Shown one piece after another: positions 1-8,495 of a stretch of 46,851 nt of DNA. Both the position numbers and the translations under genes were made by a program. Origin of the DNA: an uncultured Chromatiaceae bacterium. GTDB lineage: Bacteria > Pseudomonadota > Gammaproteobacteria > Chromatiales > Chromatiaceae. The stretch spans positions 1 to 46,851 of the forward strand of contig CALALB010000019.1 in assembly GCA_937923175.1 (NCBI GenBank), given 5' to 3'. The notes below the pieces were generated by a model. The model ran no database searches, was not told where the DNA came from, and worked only from the letters and a program-made list of their open reading frames with translations. Position 1 is the first letter of the stretch, and each line of letters opens with the position of its first letter.

Positions 1-195
1 CTCCGGCGTGGGCACAGGCTGGGTCTTCAGACTTGGCTTCATACCCTGTATGCCAGACAATATCGCTCTATCGGGCAAGATATGGGCCACTACAGCCATT
101 AGACTGCTGGCGCCCTACCTCCAAGGCCCTCGGCCAGGGCCCCTCGCGCGGTCGTGGTGATGCGAGCATCACCCGGCAAACGCGCCTTAGGGTTG
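1..195. other. Left edge, no gene recognised
   Basis: Sequence downstream of motD. No open frame here resembles a known protein. A short hairpin (GGCCCT, loop CGGCC, AGGGCC at 125-141) is present but lacks a T-tract, so it is not a convincing terminator. In the Pseudomonas-type order, parA, parB and cheW would follow motD; nothing in these 195 bases looks like the start of a ParA protein. Confidence 0.4.
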
Positions 196-1098
196 TCAGC
201 CAGAATCCGACTCCCAGTCCGCGCGCAGACGCTCGGGCTCAACCAGAGTGGTCGAGTGCGTCTGGATCAGGCTCGGCAAAACGATGATCGAGACCCGCCG
301 GTTGCGCGCCCGCCCCGCCTCGGTGGCATTGCTCTCGATGGGGCGAAACTCGCCGTAGCCGATCGCGACCATGCGTTTGGGATCGACGCCGTTTTGGGCG
401 AATAGATTAACCACGGTCGCCGCCCGCCCGGATGACAGCTCCCAATTGGAGGGATAGATCACATTGCTGATCGGGCGATTGTCGGTGTGGCCCTCGACAT
501 GGATGCGCACATCATGGCCCCTGAGCACCCGCGCCAGCTCGGCGAGCATCGGGCGGGCTGTCTGATCCAGGGTCGCCGAGCCGCTCGAAAAAAGCAGGTT
601 ACTATTGATCGCTACCTCGATCCAGTAAGGCTGGCGCTTGATCTGGATACGTCCGTCCTCGACCAGCTCGCCCATGGCGAGCTGGAGCTCATTTGCCATC
701 GTCTGGATCTCGCCCGCAAGCCGCTCGCGCTCCTCCTGGGGAACCTGGCCCAGGATGGCGGCCAGGGCAACCGCAGTCGGCGATCCAGGGTTTGGTTCCG
801 CTTGCCTTTGGGGCATCTGAGCCGAGATCAGCTCGGGCGGGCTGAGCGAACGCGGCACGTCTTCGCTGATCGGCGATTCCTCGAGCGTCGGCTCGCCGAT
901 CTGGATGGGATCAACCGCAGTTGGAACGCTAAACGCCGTGCTCAGCGACTGAGAGAGCACCTGATATTTGTCGGCATCGACCACTGAGACGGCATACATG
1001 GCCACGAAAAAGGCCAGAAGCAGGGTCAGGAGATCGCCATAGGGGATCGCCCAGGCCTCATGCCTGAGATGATCCTCGCTGTGTCTGCGCCGCCTCAT
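196..1098 (-). CDS. motD: Flagellar stator protein MotD (MotB family, OmpA domain)
   Basis: Peptidoglycan-anchored stator subunit that pairs with MotC to conduct protons and drive the flagellar motor. The 300-residue protein has a short basic N terminus, one membrane segment at about 17-40 that begins with the proton-binding aspartate in YGDLLTLLLAFFVAMYA (Asp22), a linker, and a C-terminal OmpA/MotB domain at about 160-275 with GHTDNRPI and NRRVSIIV. The MotD rather than MotB assignment comes from position: it lies last in the cheA-cheB-motC-motD order known from Pseudomonas. It is separated from motC by about 680 bases of insertion-sequence debris, so it may have lost co-transcription with motC. 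The tail after the OmpA domain is about 25 residues and unremarkable. Confidence 0.93.
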   Translation of the reverse strand: MRRRRHSEDHLRHEAWAIPYGDLLTLLLAFFVAMYAVSVVDADKYQVLSQSLSTAFSVPTAVDPIQIGEPTLEESPISEDVPRSLSPPELISAQMPQRQAEPNPGSPTAVALAAILGQVPQEERERLAGEIQTMANELQLAMGELVEDGRIQIKRQPYWIEVAINSNLLFSSGSATLDQTARPMLAELARVLRGHDVRIHVEGHTDNRPISNVIYPSNWELSSGRAATVVNLFAQNGVDPKRMVAIGYGEFRPIESNATEAGRARNRRVSIIVLPSLIQTHSTTLVEPERLRADWESDSG

Positions 1099-1199
1099 TC
1101 AGTCACCCCAGTCGCCACCCAAAGCGGGTCTCTTGCCGAAGAGACCTACCACCCTCAGGGCCTTAGCCTTCATCCGACACCCTGCTATCAAGAACCTGC

Positions 1200-1683
1200 G
1201 CAATTACCCGCACCGTTTCCTTCCTGCCCCGACGGGTCTTGATGCCCCCATGCGTCTCTGACAGGCGTCACTTCCCCGGCTGCGACCGAGACCCTCCCTG
1301 CCCCAGTGCCGCCGTTGCCGGAGGACTGTCCCGGGGAGGGCAGTTGCGGTTGCCAGCCATTCGAGATTGCGCACTGTATTGCGGTCGCAGTCAGGGTGGG
1401 TGGCGCAGTTTGGACACATCCATCGCTCCTTAAGCATCAGCGTCTCGCTCTTCCAGCCCCAGACCGAACGAGACGGCTGCTGGGAGACCAGCGGTTGGCC
1501 ATGACCAGGGGGATCTCATAGCCTTTGGCCTTGTACTCGATCTGCAAGCGCAACCACCCCAAGCCCACCTCGCTGATGGCGCGGGCAAGCCGGTCATCAG
1601 CCGCCCTGCGCGCCCAGCTGCCGGGTCTTGACCGAGACGCCAAGCAGTGGGGCCGCCTTGCCTGTGCTCAGGGTATTCGACAT
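1200..1683 (-). pseudogene. Decayed IS607-type element: TnpA start joined to TnpB end
   Basis: Reading the minus strand, an ATG at 1683 opens a 28-codon frame (stop 1597-1599) beginning MSNTLSTGKAAPLLGVSVKT, which resembles the N-terminal MerR-like helix-turn-helix of IS607-family serine recombinases. About 70 bases in, the sequence switches to TnpB: LARAISEVGLGWLRLQIEY and NRWSPSS in one frame (to about 1480), then SVWGWKSETLMLKERWMCPN in the next frame (to 1204). These match the C-terminal RuvC/zinc-ribbon end of TnpB (usual forms: DRWFPSSK, CxxCG, WxCPxCGTxHDRDxNAARN). The first zinc-ribbon cysteine pair is lost and the second (CPNC) kept. The element has a large internal deletion and at least one frameshift, so it cannot make an active transposase or nuclease. 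It lies between motC and motD in the same orientation. Its exact ends are not resolved. Confidence 0.72.
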
Positions 1684-1776
1684 GAGTGCTGTGATCCAGC
1701 TTTACGAATGAAAGGTAATACCAGAGGTCTGGCTACTCAAACCCCTGGGGATGAGATCCCGGCGTATCCTTGCAAC

Positions 1777-2520
1777 TCATCTTTGGATGAAGCCGCCAAG
1801 TTTATGCTCGATGTTGCGCGGATTTTCGCCCTCGGCGATCGCAACCAAGCCCTCGATGATCATGGTCTGATAATTGATGCGCGCCTGGATAAGTGATTTC
1901 AGTTTATTGGCTACCGGTAAAAAAAACAGATTGGCCAGACCCACCCCATAGATGGTCGCCACGAATGCCGCAGCGATCCCCGGACCCAGGCGCCCCGGCT
2001 CGGTGAGATTCTGCATCACCGCCATCAGACCCATGACCGCACCGATGATCCCCAGGGTCGGCGAATAGGTCCCCATACTCTCAAAGACTCGAGCACCCTG
2101 CAGATCAAAGGATTCGCTGTTATCGAGGTCCGATTCCAGGACCTGACGCAGGGCTTGGGGCTCGGCGCCATCGACCAGGAGTTGCAGACCCTTGCGCACA
2201 AAGGGATCGGGCTCGCGCTCAGAGCGATCCTCCAGGCCCAAGAGGCCCTCCTTGCGTGAGATGTGTGCCCATTCGATGATCTGTTTGATCATGGCCTCGA
2301 GCTCCAGCCGCGGCGGCCTGAAGACCCAGGGAAACATCCGGACGGCGCGGACGAAGACCGGGGCCCGGGTCTGGACCAGGGTGGCCCCCAGGGTCCCAAT
2401 GATCACGATTAGAAAGGCGGCTAGATTCCAGAGTGCCCCCAGCGAACTGCCCTTAGCAAGGATCCCGCCGAGGATGGCCACCAAACCGAGCGAAAGCCCG
2501 GTAAGGCTCAGGATATCCAT
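1777..2520 (-). CDS. motC: Flagellar stator protein MotC (MotA family)
   Basis: Inner-membrane stator subunit that forms the proton channel with MotD and pushes on FliG. The 247 residues match the usual MotC length. Two N-terminal membrane segments (about 3-20 and 29-50) are followed by a cytoplasmic loop with the charged stretch ISRKEGLLGLEDRSE, then two further membrane segments at about 145-200 containing GTYSPTLGIIGAVMGLM, the conserved proline/glycine-rich MotA signature. It starts 3 bases after the cheB stop, so it belongs to the cheA-cheB-motC transcript. The stop lies 93 bases before the insertion-sequence remnant, so the protein itself is intact. Confidence 0.94.
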   Translation of the reverse strand: MDILSLTGLSLGLVAILGGILAKGSSLGALWNLAAFLIVIIGTLGATLVQTRAPVFVRAVRMFPWVFRPPRLELEAMIKQIIEWAHISRKEGLLGLEDRSEREPDPFVRKGLQLLVDGAEPQALRQVLESDLDNSESFDLQGARVFESMGTYSPTLGIIGAVMGLMAVMQNLTEPGRLGPGIAAAFVATIYGVGLANLFFLPVANKLKSLIQARINYQTMIIEGLVAIAEGENPRNIEHKLGGFIQR

Positions 2521-2523
2521 CGT

Positions 2524-3591
2524 CTAGCAAAAGCCCTTCACCAAGGCCGGTCCAACCTCTTTGAGTGACAAGACCTGATCGGCAAGCCCTGCCTCGATGA
2601 TGGCCGCCGGCATCCCGAATACCACGCAGCTTGCCGCATCCTGAGCCCAGATTTGGGCCCCATTGGCCTTCAGTTCGCGCGCCCCCTCACGCCCATCGGC
2701 ACCCATGCCGGTAAGCACAATGGCCAAGACCTGACCGCGCAGCGCTGAAACGGCCGATTTGAAGGTGATATCCACGCTCGGCTTATAGATGGTTCCAGGG
2801 GGGCTGTCCTCGATGCGCACCCGGGTTTGGGCACCGCCTTCCAGGATCATCTGCATCCCGCCCGGCGCCAAGAGGGCACATCCAGGTTTTAACAAATCGC
2901 CGGTGCTGGCCTCTTTTACCTCGATCTGACAGAGATTGTTCAAACGCTCGGCAAAGGCAGGGGTGAAGGTGGCTGGCATGTGCTGGATCAGGGCGATCGG
3001 CAATGGAAAGTTCTTTGGCAGGACCTTGAGTACCTCTTGCAGGGCCACGGGTCCACCGGTCGAGGTACCGATCAGGACCGCGCGCAGATGGCGCAAGGCG
3101 GTCGGTGCCACCGAGGGACGAGGCACAACCGGCGCAGCAGGGTGGGGCATCGGCTGGGTGGCGCGCTCTGCGACCGGCGCCCGGCGCAACAGCCGGCTGC
3201 GCCCGAGCGCCCGCACCCGCTGGCGCAACAGCGTCTTGGCCGATTCCTCATCCCTGGCGATATCGCTCAGGCGCTTGGGAAGAAAATCCATGGCCCCGGC
3301 ATCGAGCGCATCCAGGGTCGCCTTGGCTCCCTCGGTGGTCAGAGTCGAGAACATCAGGATCGGACGCGGCGACTCGGCCATGATCCGCCGCACTGCGGTG
3401 ATCCCGTCCATCACCGGCATCTCGATGTCCATGGTCACGACATCTGGATCGAGCTGCTTGACGAGCTCGATCGCCTCCTGACCATTGACCGCCGTGCCCA
3501 CGACCTCGATCCCGGCATCTGCATTGAGGATCTCGACGATGCGCCGGCGAAAGAACCCCGAATCATCCACCACAACGACACGCAGGCTCAT
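2524..3591 (-). CDS. cheB: Chemotaxis protein-glutamate methylesterase CheB
   Basis: Removes methyl groups from (and deamidates) chemoreceptor glutamates, resetting receptor sensitivity after CheA phosphorylates it. Residues 1-120 are a receiver domain with acidic pair DD at 9-10 and phospho-acceptor Asp55 in [10 protein letters not shown] proline-rich linker (about 135-168) leads to the CheB methylesterase domain with Ser177 in GTSTGG, His204 in IQHMP and Asp299 in TGMGADG, the full catalytic triad. The 355-residue length is normal. The start ATG overlaps the cheA stop by four bases (ATGA), implying coupled translation, and motC follows after 3 bases. Confidence 0.97.
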   Translation of the reverse strand: MSLRVVVVDDSGFFRRRIVEILNADAGIEVVGTAVNGQEAIELVKQLDPDVVTMDIEMPVMDGITAVRRIMAESPRPILMFSTLTTEGAKATLDALDAGAMDFLPKRLSDIARDEESAKTLLRQRVRALGRSRLLRRAPVAERATQPMPHPAAPVVPRPSVAPTALRHLRAVLIGTSTGGPVALQEVLKVLPKNFPLPIALIQHMPATFTPAFAERLNNLCQIEVKEASTGDLLKPGCALLAPGGMQMILEGGAQTRVRIEDSPPGTIYKPSVDITFKSAVSALRGQVLAIVLTGMGADGREGARELKANGAQIWAQDAASCVVFGMPAAIIEAGLADQVLSLKEVGPALVKGFC

Positions 3592-5675
3592 GACCCCGCC
3601 CCTCCTTCCAGTAGATACGCCGCACCACCGTCACCCCGGCGCCAGCCGGGGCTGGCCCGACCGCTATAGGCGGACTGGCCCAGGAGCTTGATCAAGGCAG
3701 GGATATCGATGATGAGCGCGATCCCGCCGTCGCCGGTGATGGTGGCGCCGGCAAGGCCAGGGACACCGTGCAACCCCTTGCCCAAGGGCTTGATCACCAC
3801 CTCCTCCTGACCCACCAGGTCATCGACCACCAGCCCCACCCGCCGCTGGGCGACATAGACCACCACCACATGGGCCTCGCGCCTGGGTTCGATGGGGCGA
3901 TTCGGATAGAGCCAGCGCGCGGCATAATAAAGCGGCAAGGCGTGATTGCGGACCATGATGGCCTCCTGACCATCGACGCAATGGGTGCGGGTCAGATCCA
4001 GGTCCAGGATCTCGGAGACCGAGGCCAGGGGAATGGCGAAACGACGCCCATCGAGGATGACCATGAGCGCCGGTAGGATCGCGAGTGTCAGGGGCAGCTT
4101 GATGCTGAGCTTAGTGCCGATGCCAACCTTGGAGTCGATCTCGATGCTGCCATTGAGTTGGGCGATCCGGGTCTTGACGACATCCATGCCCACCCCTCGA
4201 CCCGAGATGTCCGAGATCTGTTCCTTGGTCGAAAAACCTGCCATAAAGATCAGATCAAAACACTCGCGGGGCGAAAGACGCTCGGCCTGGGTAGGCTCGA
4301 GCAAACCCTTTTGCACCGCCTTGGCCCGCAGCTTTTCCGGATCCATCCCCCGCCCATCGTCCTGGATGATCAGCGAGATATGATCGCCCTCCTGGGCCGC
4401 CCCCAGGATGATAGTGCCCCGCCTGGGCTTACCAGCAGCCATGCGCTCCTCGGGGTCCTCGATCCCGTGATCGACCGCATTGCGGATCAGATGGACCAGG
4501 GGATCAGCCAGGGCCTCGACCAGATTTTTATCAAGATCGGTCTCCTCGCCAAAGGTCTCAAGCTCGATCTCCTTGCCGAGGTTGCGCGCCAGGTCCCTGA
4601 CCACCCGGGGAAAACGGCTGAAGACCTTTTTGATCGGCTGCATGCGCGTCTTCATAACCGCCGCCTGGAGATCTGAGGTCACCAGGGCCAGGGCGCCGAT
4701 CGCCTTGCCGATCTCCTCATCGGCAACCCGGGTGCGCAGCATGCTGAGGCGATTGCGCACCAACACCAGCTCGCCGACCAGGTTCATGATCTCATCGAGC
4801 CTCTGGGTATCGACCCGCACCGAGGTCTCGACGGCGGGGGCAGGCGGAGCCTGGGTTGTCTTGCCTGCCTCATCCCGTTCGGCCGGGACCGGCGCACTGA
4901 CCGGGGCAGCGGGCGGTTGCCCTGGCGGCAATCTGGATGGCTCGCTTGGCGCCGGTTCGCTTGATTTGGCGCCATGCAGCTGATCGAGCAGCGCCTCGAA
5001 TTCATCCTCAGTGATCAGATCGCTCTCCGTGGTCGACTCGGCGGGCGGAGTGGCCCCAGCGGGGGCGGTTATCGCGACTGACTCAGATCCCGGCCCCTCG
5101 GTTGAAGGTTCAGCAGACTCAGAGTCTGGTTTGGCAAGGGCATCCAGTAACGCCTGAAACTCAGCCTCGGTGATCTCATCGCCACCCTCTGCCGCCTGAG
5201 GTTGAGGCTCGGGTTCAGGCGGCAGGGTAGGCTCGGCAGGGGGAGGCGGAGGCGATGGGGGGACAGCGGGCTGAACTGCGGCTGTCTCGGGCACAGCCAG
5301 GGCGGCGAGGGCCTTGATCAAAAGCGGCGGGGCAGGTGTCGGGTCGCGTCCGGCCTTGAGGTCGCCAAACATGACATTGAGCACATCGAGCACCCGCAAC
5401 ACGACATCCATGAGCATGGGATCGACCCGGCGCTCCCCGTTGCGCAGGAGATTAAAGACATCCTCGGCGTGATGGCAGACAACGACCAGCTCATTGAGAT
5501 TAAGAAACCCCGCCCCCCCCTTGATCGTATGAAAACTGCGAAAGACCGCATTGAGGAGATCGCGGTCGTCCGGGTTTTGTTCGAGTTCGATCAGCTGTTC
5601 ATTCAGGCCTTCGAGCAGCTCGCCAGCCTCTACCAAGAAATCTTTGAGGATCTCATCATTGGGATCGATGGCCAT
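3588..5675 (-). CDS. cheA: Chemotaxis histidine kinase CheA
   Basis: Receptor-coupled kinase that phosphorylates CheY and CheB. Order in the 695 residues: Hpt domain 1-105 with phospho-acceptor His49 in [10 protein letters not shown]; a long Pro/Glu/Ala-rich linker at about 110-285 with no classical P2 fold; dimerisation helix from about 287 ([19 protein letters not shown]); ATPase domain with [12 protein letters not shown] and DDGRGMD; and the CheW-like domain. The linker holds two copies of one short motif, [13 protein letters not shown] (168-180) and [13 protein letters not shown] (221-233), like those I recall in Pseudomonas CheA and resembling the FliM N terminus and CheZ C terminus. The last about 29 residues extend past the usual end of the CheW-like domain and are partly encoded by a palindromic repeat (3632-3655). 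Confidence 0.97.
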   Translation of the reverse strand: MAIDPNDEILKDFLVEAGELLEGLNEQLIELEQNPDDRDLLNAVFRSFHTIKGGAGFLNLNELVVVCHHAEDVFNLLRNGERRVDPMLMDVVLRVLDVLNVMFGDLKAGRDPTPAPPLLIKALAALAVPETAAVQPAVPPSPPPPPAEPTLPPEPEPQPQAAEGGDEITEAEFQALLDALAKPDSESAEPSTEGPGSESVAITAPAGATPPAESTTESDLITEDEFEALLDQLHGAKSSEPAPSEPSRLPPGQPPAAPVSAPVPAERDEAGKTTQAPPAPAVETSVRVDTQRLDEIMNLVGELVLVRNRLSMLRTRVADEEIGKAIGALALVTSDLQAAVMKTRMQPIKKVFSRFPRVVRDLARNLGKEIELETFGEETDLDKNLVEALADPLVHLIRNAVDHGIEDPEERMAAGKPRRGTIILGAAQEGDHISLIIQDDGRGMDPEKLRAKAVQKGLLEPTQAERLSPRECFDLIFMAGFSTKEQISDISGRGVGMDVVKTRIAQLNGSIEIDSKVGIGTKLSIKLPLTLAILPALMVILDGRRFAIPLASVSEILDLDLTRTHCVDGQEAIMVRNHALPLYYAARWLYPNRPIEPRREAHVVVVYVAQRRVGLVVDDLVGQEEVVIKPLGKGLHGVPGLAGATITGDGGIALIIDIPALIKLLGQSAYSGRASPGWRRGDGGAAYLLEGGAGS
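3632..3655. repeat. GC-rich palindromic dispersed repeat inside cheA
   Basis: CACCCCGGCG-CCA-GCCGGGGCTGG, an imperfect inverted repeat lying in the last codons of cheA, where it encodes PGWRRG. Closely related copies are in fliK (18251-18280, encoding PGLRRG in the same orientation) and fliH (20823-20866, inverted). See the finding on dispersed palindromes. Confidence 0.6.
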
Positions 5676-5702
5676 GCAGGATCACCTTGAAGCATCGGCG
5701 CG

Positions 5703-6494
5703 CTAAAAACCTAGGCTTGAGAGCAATGCATCCACATCGTCTTGACTGCTGACGACATCCGCAGTGGCGTCCCGGGTATTGGGGACGACCGGCCCATGTC
5801 CACGCAGCGCGTCCAGGGCATCGGGCTCAGACTCAGATGGGGAGGGTTTGGCAGGTCTTTGCAGATCCAGACGTCCGCTCGACAGACGCACCAGCTCGAC
5901 CAGGTTTTCCTCGACCTCCTGGACCAGACGGATAACCCGACGGATGATCTGGCCGGTGAGATCCTGATAGTCCTGGGACATCAGGATCTCGGACATTAGC
6001 GCTTTGAGCCGCTCGGTGTCCTGGATGCCGCTCTCCAGAAAGGTCTCAACACCCCGCGCGAGATCGCGGAATTCATCGATGGTCAGCTCGCGATTGCGAA
6101 AACGGGCCCAGCGCGCGCGCAGATCCAGCGCCATTGCGTGGAGCGCTTCTGTGATCGGCATTGCCTCATCGAGCGCATTCAGGGTCCGGTGGCTCGCCTG
6201 TTCAGTCATTGAGACCACATAGTTCAGGCGCTCCTTGGCGTCAGGGATATGATCGCGCGTCAGCTCGACCAGACGCGCATCGCCGCGAAAGCTGTTGAGC
6301 GCCTCGTGCAACTCGCGGGTCAACTTGCCGAGCTCTTCAAAAAGCTGCTGCTCATAGGGCAGACGTAACTGCCGGATCAGGGCATCGGCCTCTTCCCACT
6401 CAGATGACTCCAGGCGAGCGACGAGCTGGCGGGCAAACTCAAGCTGCAAGGCTCGACGCTCTGCGTCTTGATCGAGGGCTTCGGTATTGTCCAT
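5703..6494 (-). CDS. cheZ: CheY-phosphate phosphatase CheZ
   Basis: Dephosphorylates CheY-P to end the motor-switching signal. The 263-residue protein is mostly helical, forming the long CheZ four-helix bundle, with the conserved catalytic region ILMSQDYQDLTGQIIRRVI (about 166-185), in which the glutamine of QDLTGQ is the catalytic residue of the family. The extreme C terminus, SQDDVDALLSSLGF (250-263), is the conserved CheY-binding peptide. It lies between cheY and cheA, 3 bases after the cheY stop in reverse order and 27 bases before cheA, as in Pseudomonas. It is longer than E. coli CheZ because of a polar linker before the C-terminal peptide. Confidence 0.95.
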   Translation of the reverse strand: MDNTEALDQDAERRALQLEFARQLVARLESSEWEEADALIRQLRLPYEQQLFEELGKLTRELHEALNSFRGDARLVELTRDHIPDAKERLNYVVSMTEQASHRTLNALDEAMPITEALHAMALDLRARWARFRNRELTIDEFRDLARGVETFLESGIQDTERLKALMSEILMSQDYQDLTGQIIRRVIRLVQEVEENLVELVRLSSGRLDLQRPAKPSPSESEPDALDALRGHGPVVPNTRDATADVVSSQDDVDALLSSLGF

Positions 6495-6497
6495 GGC

Positions 6498-6878
6498 TCA
6501 TCCCTGGGCCTCGATGCGTTCAAAAATCTTGTCGATCTTCTCCTTGAGGGTCTCGGCAGTAAAGGGCTTGACGATATAGCCATTGACCCCCGCCTGGGCT
6601 GCCTCGATGATCTGATCGCGCTTGGCCTCGGCGGTGACCATCAGCACCGGCAGGGATTTGAGCATGGGATCGGCGCGCACGGCCTTGAGAAGCGCGATCC
6701 CTTCCATGTTGGGCATGTTCCAATCGGTGATCAGAAAATCGAATCCGCCGGTTTTCAGCATGGGCAGGGCTGTGCTGCCGTCATCCGCCTCGGAGACATT
6801 ATTAAATCCAAGCTCGCGCAACAGGTTTTTGATGATCCTTCTCATGGTGGAAAAATCATCCACGACGAGAATCTTCAT
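6498..6878 (-). CDS. cheY: Chemotaxis response regulator CheY
   Basis: Single receiver domain that, once phosphorylated by CheA, binds FliM (and FliN) in the C ring to switch rotation. The ATG at 6878 gives 126 residues starting [14 protein letters not shown], the typical CheY start; an upstream in-frame extension to 6947 would add 23 non-homologous residues. Key residues visible: acidic pair Asp7-Asp8, phospho-acceptor Asp52 in ITDWNMPNM, Thr82 in MVTAEA and Lys104 in YIVKPF. It lies 31 bases downstream of fliA and 3 bases before cheZ. Confidence 0.97.
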   Translation of the reverse strand: MKILVVDDFSTMRRIIKNLLRELGFNNVSEADDGSTALPMLKTGGFDFLITDWNMPNMEGIALLKAVRADPMLKSLPVLMVTAEAKRDQIIEAAQAGVNGYIVKPFTAETLKEKIDKIFERIEAQG

Positions 6879-6909
6879 ATTCTTGTCCACTTGACGCTCC
6901 ACCTCGCCT

Positions 6910-7668
6910 CTATTGGGTTTGAACGGAATCCGTCTGGATCCAATCACGCAAACGGGCGCGCAATCGATGCAGGGCCTGGGTGCGGATCTGGCTTACCCGA
7001 GATTCGGTGACCTCAAGGATGGCGCCGATCTCGCGCAGATTGAGCTCCTCATCATAATAGAGCGCAAGCACCAAACGCTCGCGTTCCGGAAGCTCAGCCA
7101 AGGCGCGGGCCAAGGCATCGGCAAACTGTTCGGACTCGAGCTGCTCCAGGGGGGTTTTACTATCGCCTGGTAAAAGCCGATCGGCCTCAGCATCCTCACC
7201 GAACAGCTCATCGAGCTCGAGGATCTGACAGCTTGCGGTATCCTGGAGCATGCCTTGATACTCATCAAGCGCCACCCCGAGGGCATCGGCGATCTCGCGC
7301 TCGGTGGCTGCGCGCCCCTCGCGCGCCTCGACCTGCTGGATGGCCTCGGCGATCCGCCGGCTATTGCGATGCACCGAGCGCGGCGTCCAATCGGATCGCC
7401 TCAGTTCATCGATCATCGCGCCGCGCACCCGGATTCCGGCATAGGTCGCGAAGCTCGCCCCCTGTCCTGCCTGAAACTGACGCGCAGCCTCGATGAGGCC
7501 GACCATCCCCGCCTGGATGAGATCCTCGATCTGGACCGAGGGTGGCAGGCGTGCGGCGAGATGATGGGCGATGCGCCGGACCAGATCGACATGTTCGGCG
7601 ACCAATCGCGCGACCTCGTCACCCGCTGCATCGGCATAGCCCCCGAGCCGAGAACGCGCGCGGCTCAT
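6910..7668 (-). CDS. fliA: RNA polymerase sigma-28 factor FliA
   Basis: Sigma factor for late flagellar and chemotaxis genes. The 252 residues contain region 2 at about 20-90 ([52 protein letters not shown]), region 3 at about 95-150, and region 4 at about 185-245 with [19 protein letters not shown] and helix-turn-helix [19 protein letters not shown]. Its start codon overlaps the flhG stop (TGATG), consistent with translational coupling. No anti-sigma flgM is in the window. Confidence 0.97.
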   Translation of the reverse strand: MSRARSRLGGYADAAGDEVARLVAEHVDLVRRIAHHLAARLPPSVQIEDLIQAGMVGLIEAARQFQAGQGASFATYAGIRVRGAMIDELRRSDWTPRSVHRNSRRIAEAIQQVEAREGRAATEREIADALGVALDEYQGMLQDTASCQILELDELFGEDAEADRLLPGDSKTPLEQLESEQFADALARALAELPERERLVLALYYDEELNLREIGAILEVTESRVSQIRTQALHRLRARLRDWIQTDSVQTQ

Positions 7669-8495
7669 CAGACGCCCTGGAGCAGACGCTCGACGAAAAA
7701 GCCGATGCCTCCCACCTCGTGTGGCGCTGGTCGGGCGGCCTCGATACGGCGCGCCAGCTCGGTAAATGCGCGCGCCGACGGGCTGCCTGGGTAGAGGCTG
7801 ACCACCGGCTGACGGCGCTGGACGGCCTGGCGGAGTTTATCATCCATCGGGATCATGGCGGCGGCCTCCAGGATCACCTCCGGCAGATAATTGGCACAGA
7901 CGCCCATCAGCTTGCGCATCAGACGTTGACCCGATTCAAGATCGCGCAACATGTTACAGATGATCCGAAAGCGGCGCACCCCATGCTCTTGATGCAAAAC
8001 CTTGATCAAGGCATAGGCGTCTGTCAAGGAGGCCGGCTCATCGCATACCACCACAAAGACCTGTTGCACGGCCTTACAGAAGCTCGTCACCGAGTCATTG
8101 ACCCCGGCGGCGACATCCACGACTAACACATCGAGCGGTTTGTCATAGCTGCTGAAGGCGCGGATGAGACCTAGGTGCTCAGCAGGGCTGAGATTGGCCA
8201 TGGCGCTGATCCCCGAGGCTGAAGGGACCAGCAACAGACCCTCCGGACCCTGGACTAGGATGTCCTCTAGACGCTCGACCCGCCCGGCCACCAGGTCGTG
8301 CAGGGTGCGGGTGGGGCGCAAGCCCAATAAAAGATCGGCGTTGGCCAGCCCGAGATCGGCATCGAACAGCATGACATGCCGCCCGAGCCGAGCGAGAGCG
8401 ACGGCCAAATTGACCGCGACATTGGTTTTGCCCACCCCCCCCTTGCCGCTGGCGACGGCCAGACTCTGAAATGGACGCTGACTAATAGGCGGCAT
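7668..8495 (-). CDS. flhG: Flagellar number regulator FlhG (FleN), MinD-like ATPase
   Basis: ParA/MinD-type ATPase that limits flagellar number, acting with FlhF and, in Pseudomonas, by restraining FleQ. The deviant Walker A motif is at 16-24 (SGKGGVGKT), followed by DADLGLANADLLLG (Walker A', about 45-58) and VLVVDVAAGV (Walker B, about 119-128). A C-terminal amphipathic membrane-targeting helix of the MinD type is expected but not obvious. Length 275 is normal. The start overlaps the flhF end by 14 bases. The gene symbols flhG, fleN and ylxH are used interchangeably for this family. Confidence 0.95.
   Translation of the reverse strand: MPPISQRPFQSLAVASGKGGVGKTNVAVNLAVALARLGRHVMLFDADLGLANADLLLGLRPTRTLHDLVAGRVERLEDILVQGPEGLLLVPSASGISAMANLSPAEHLGLIRAFSSYDKPLDVLVVDVAAGVNDSVTSFCKAVQQVFVVVCDEPASLTDAYALIKVLHQEHGVRRFRIICNMLRDLESGQRLMRKLMGVCANYLPEVILEAAAMIPMDDKLRQAVQRRQPVVSLYPGSPSARAFTELARRIEAARPAPHEVGGIGFFVERLLQGV

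Noticed and set aside
125..141. Hairpin downstream of motD as a terminator
   Set aside because: Stem of six bases, no T-tract; too weak to call.
2192..2527. Long plus-strand open frames opposite motC, cheB, cheA and other flagellar genes
   Set aside because: They are antisense to strongly conserved genes, show repeated low-complexity Arg/Gly/Pro composition and no family signature; they arise from GC-rich codon use.
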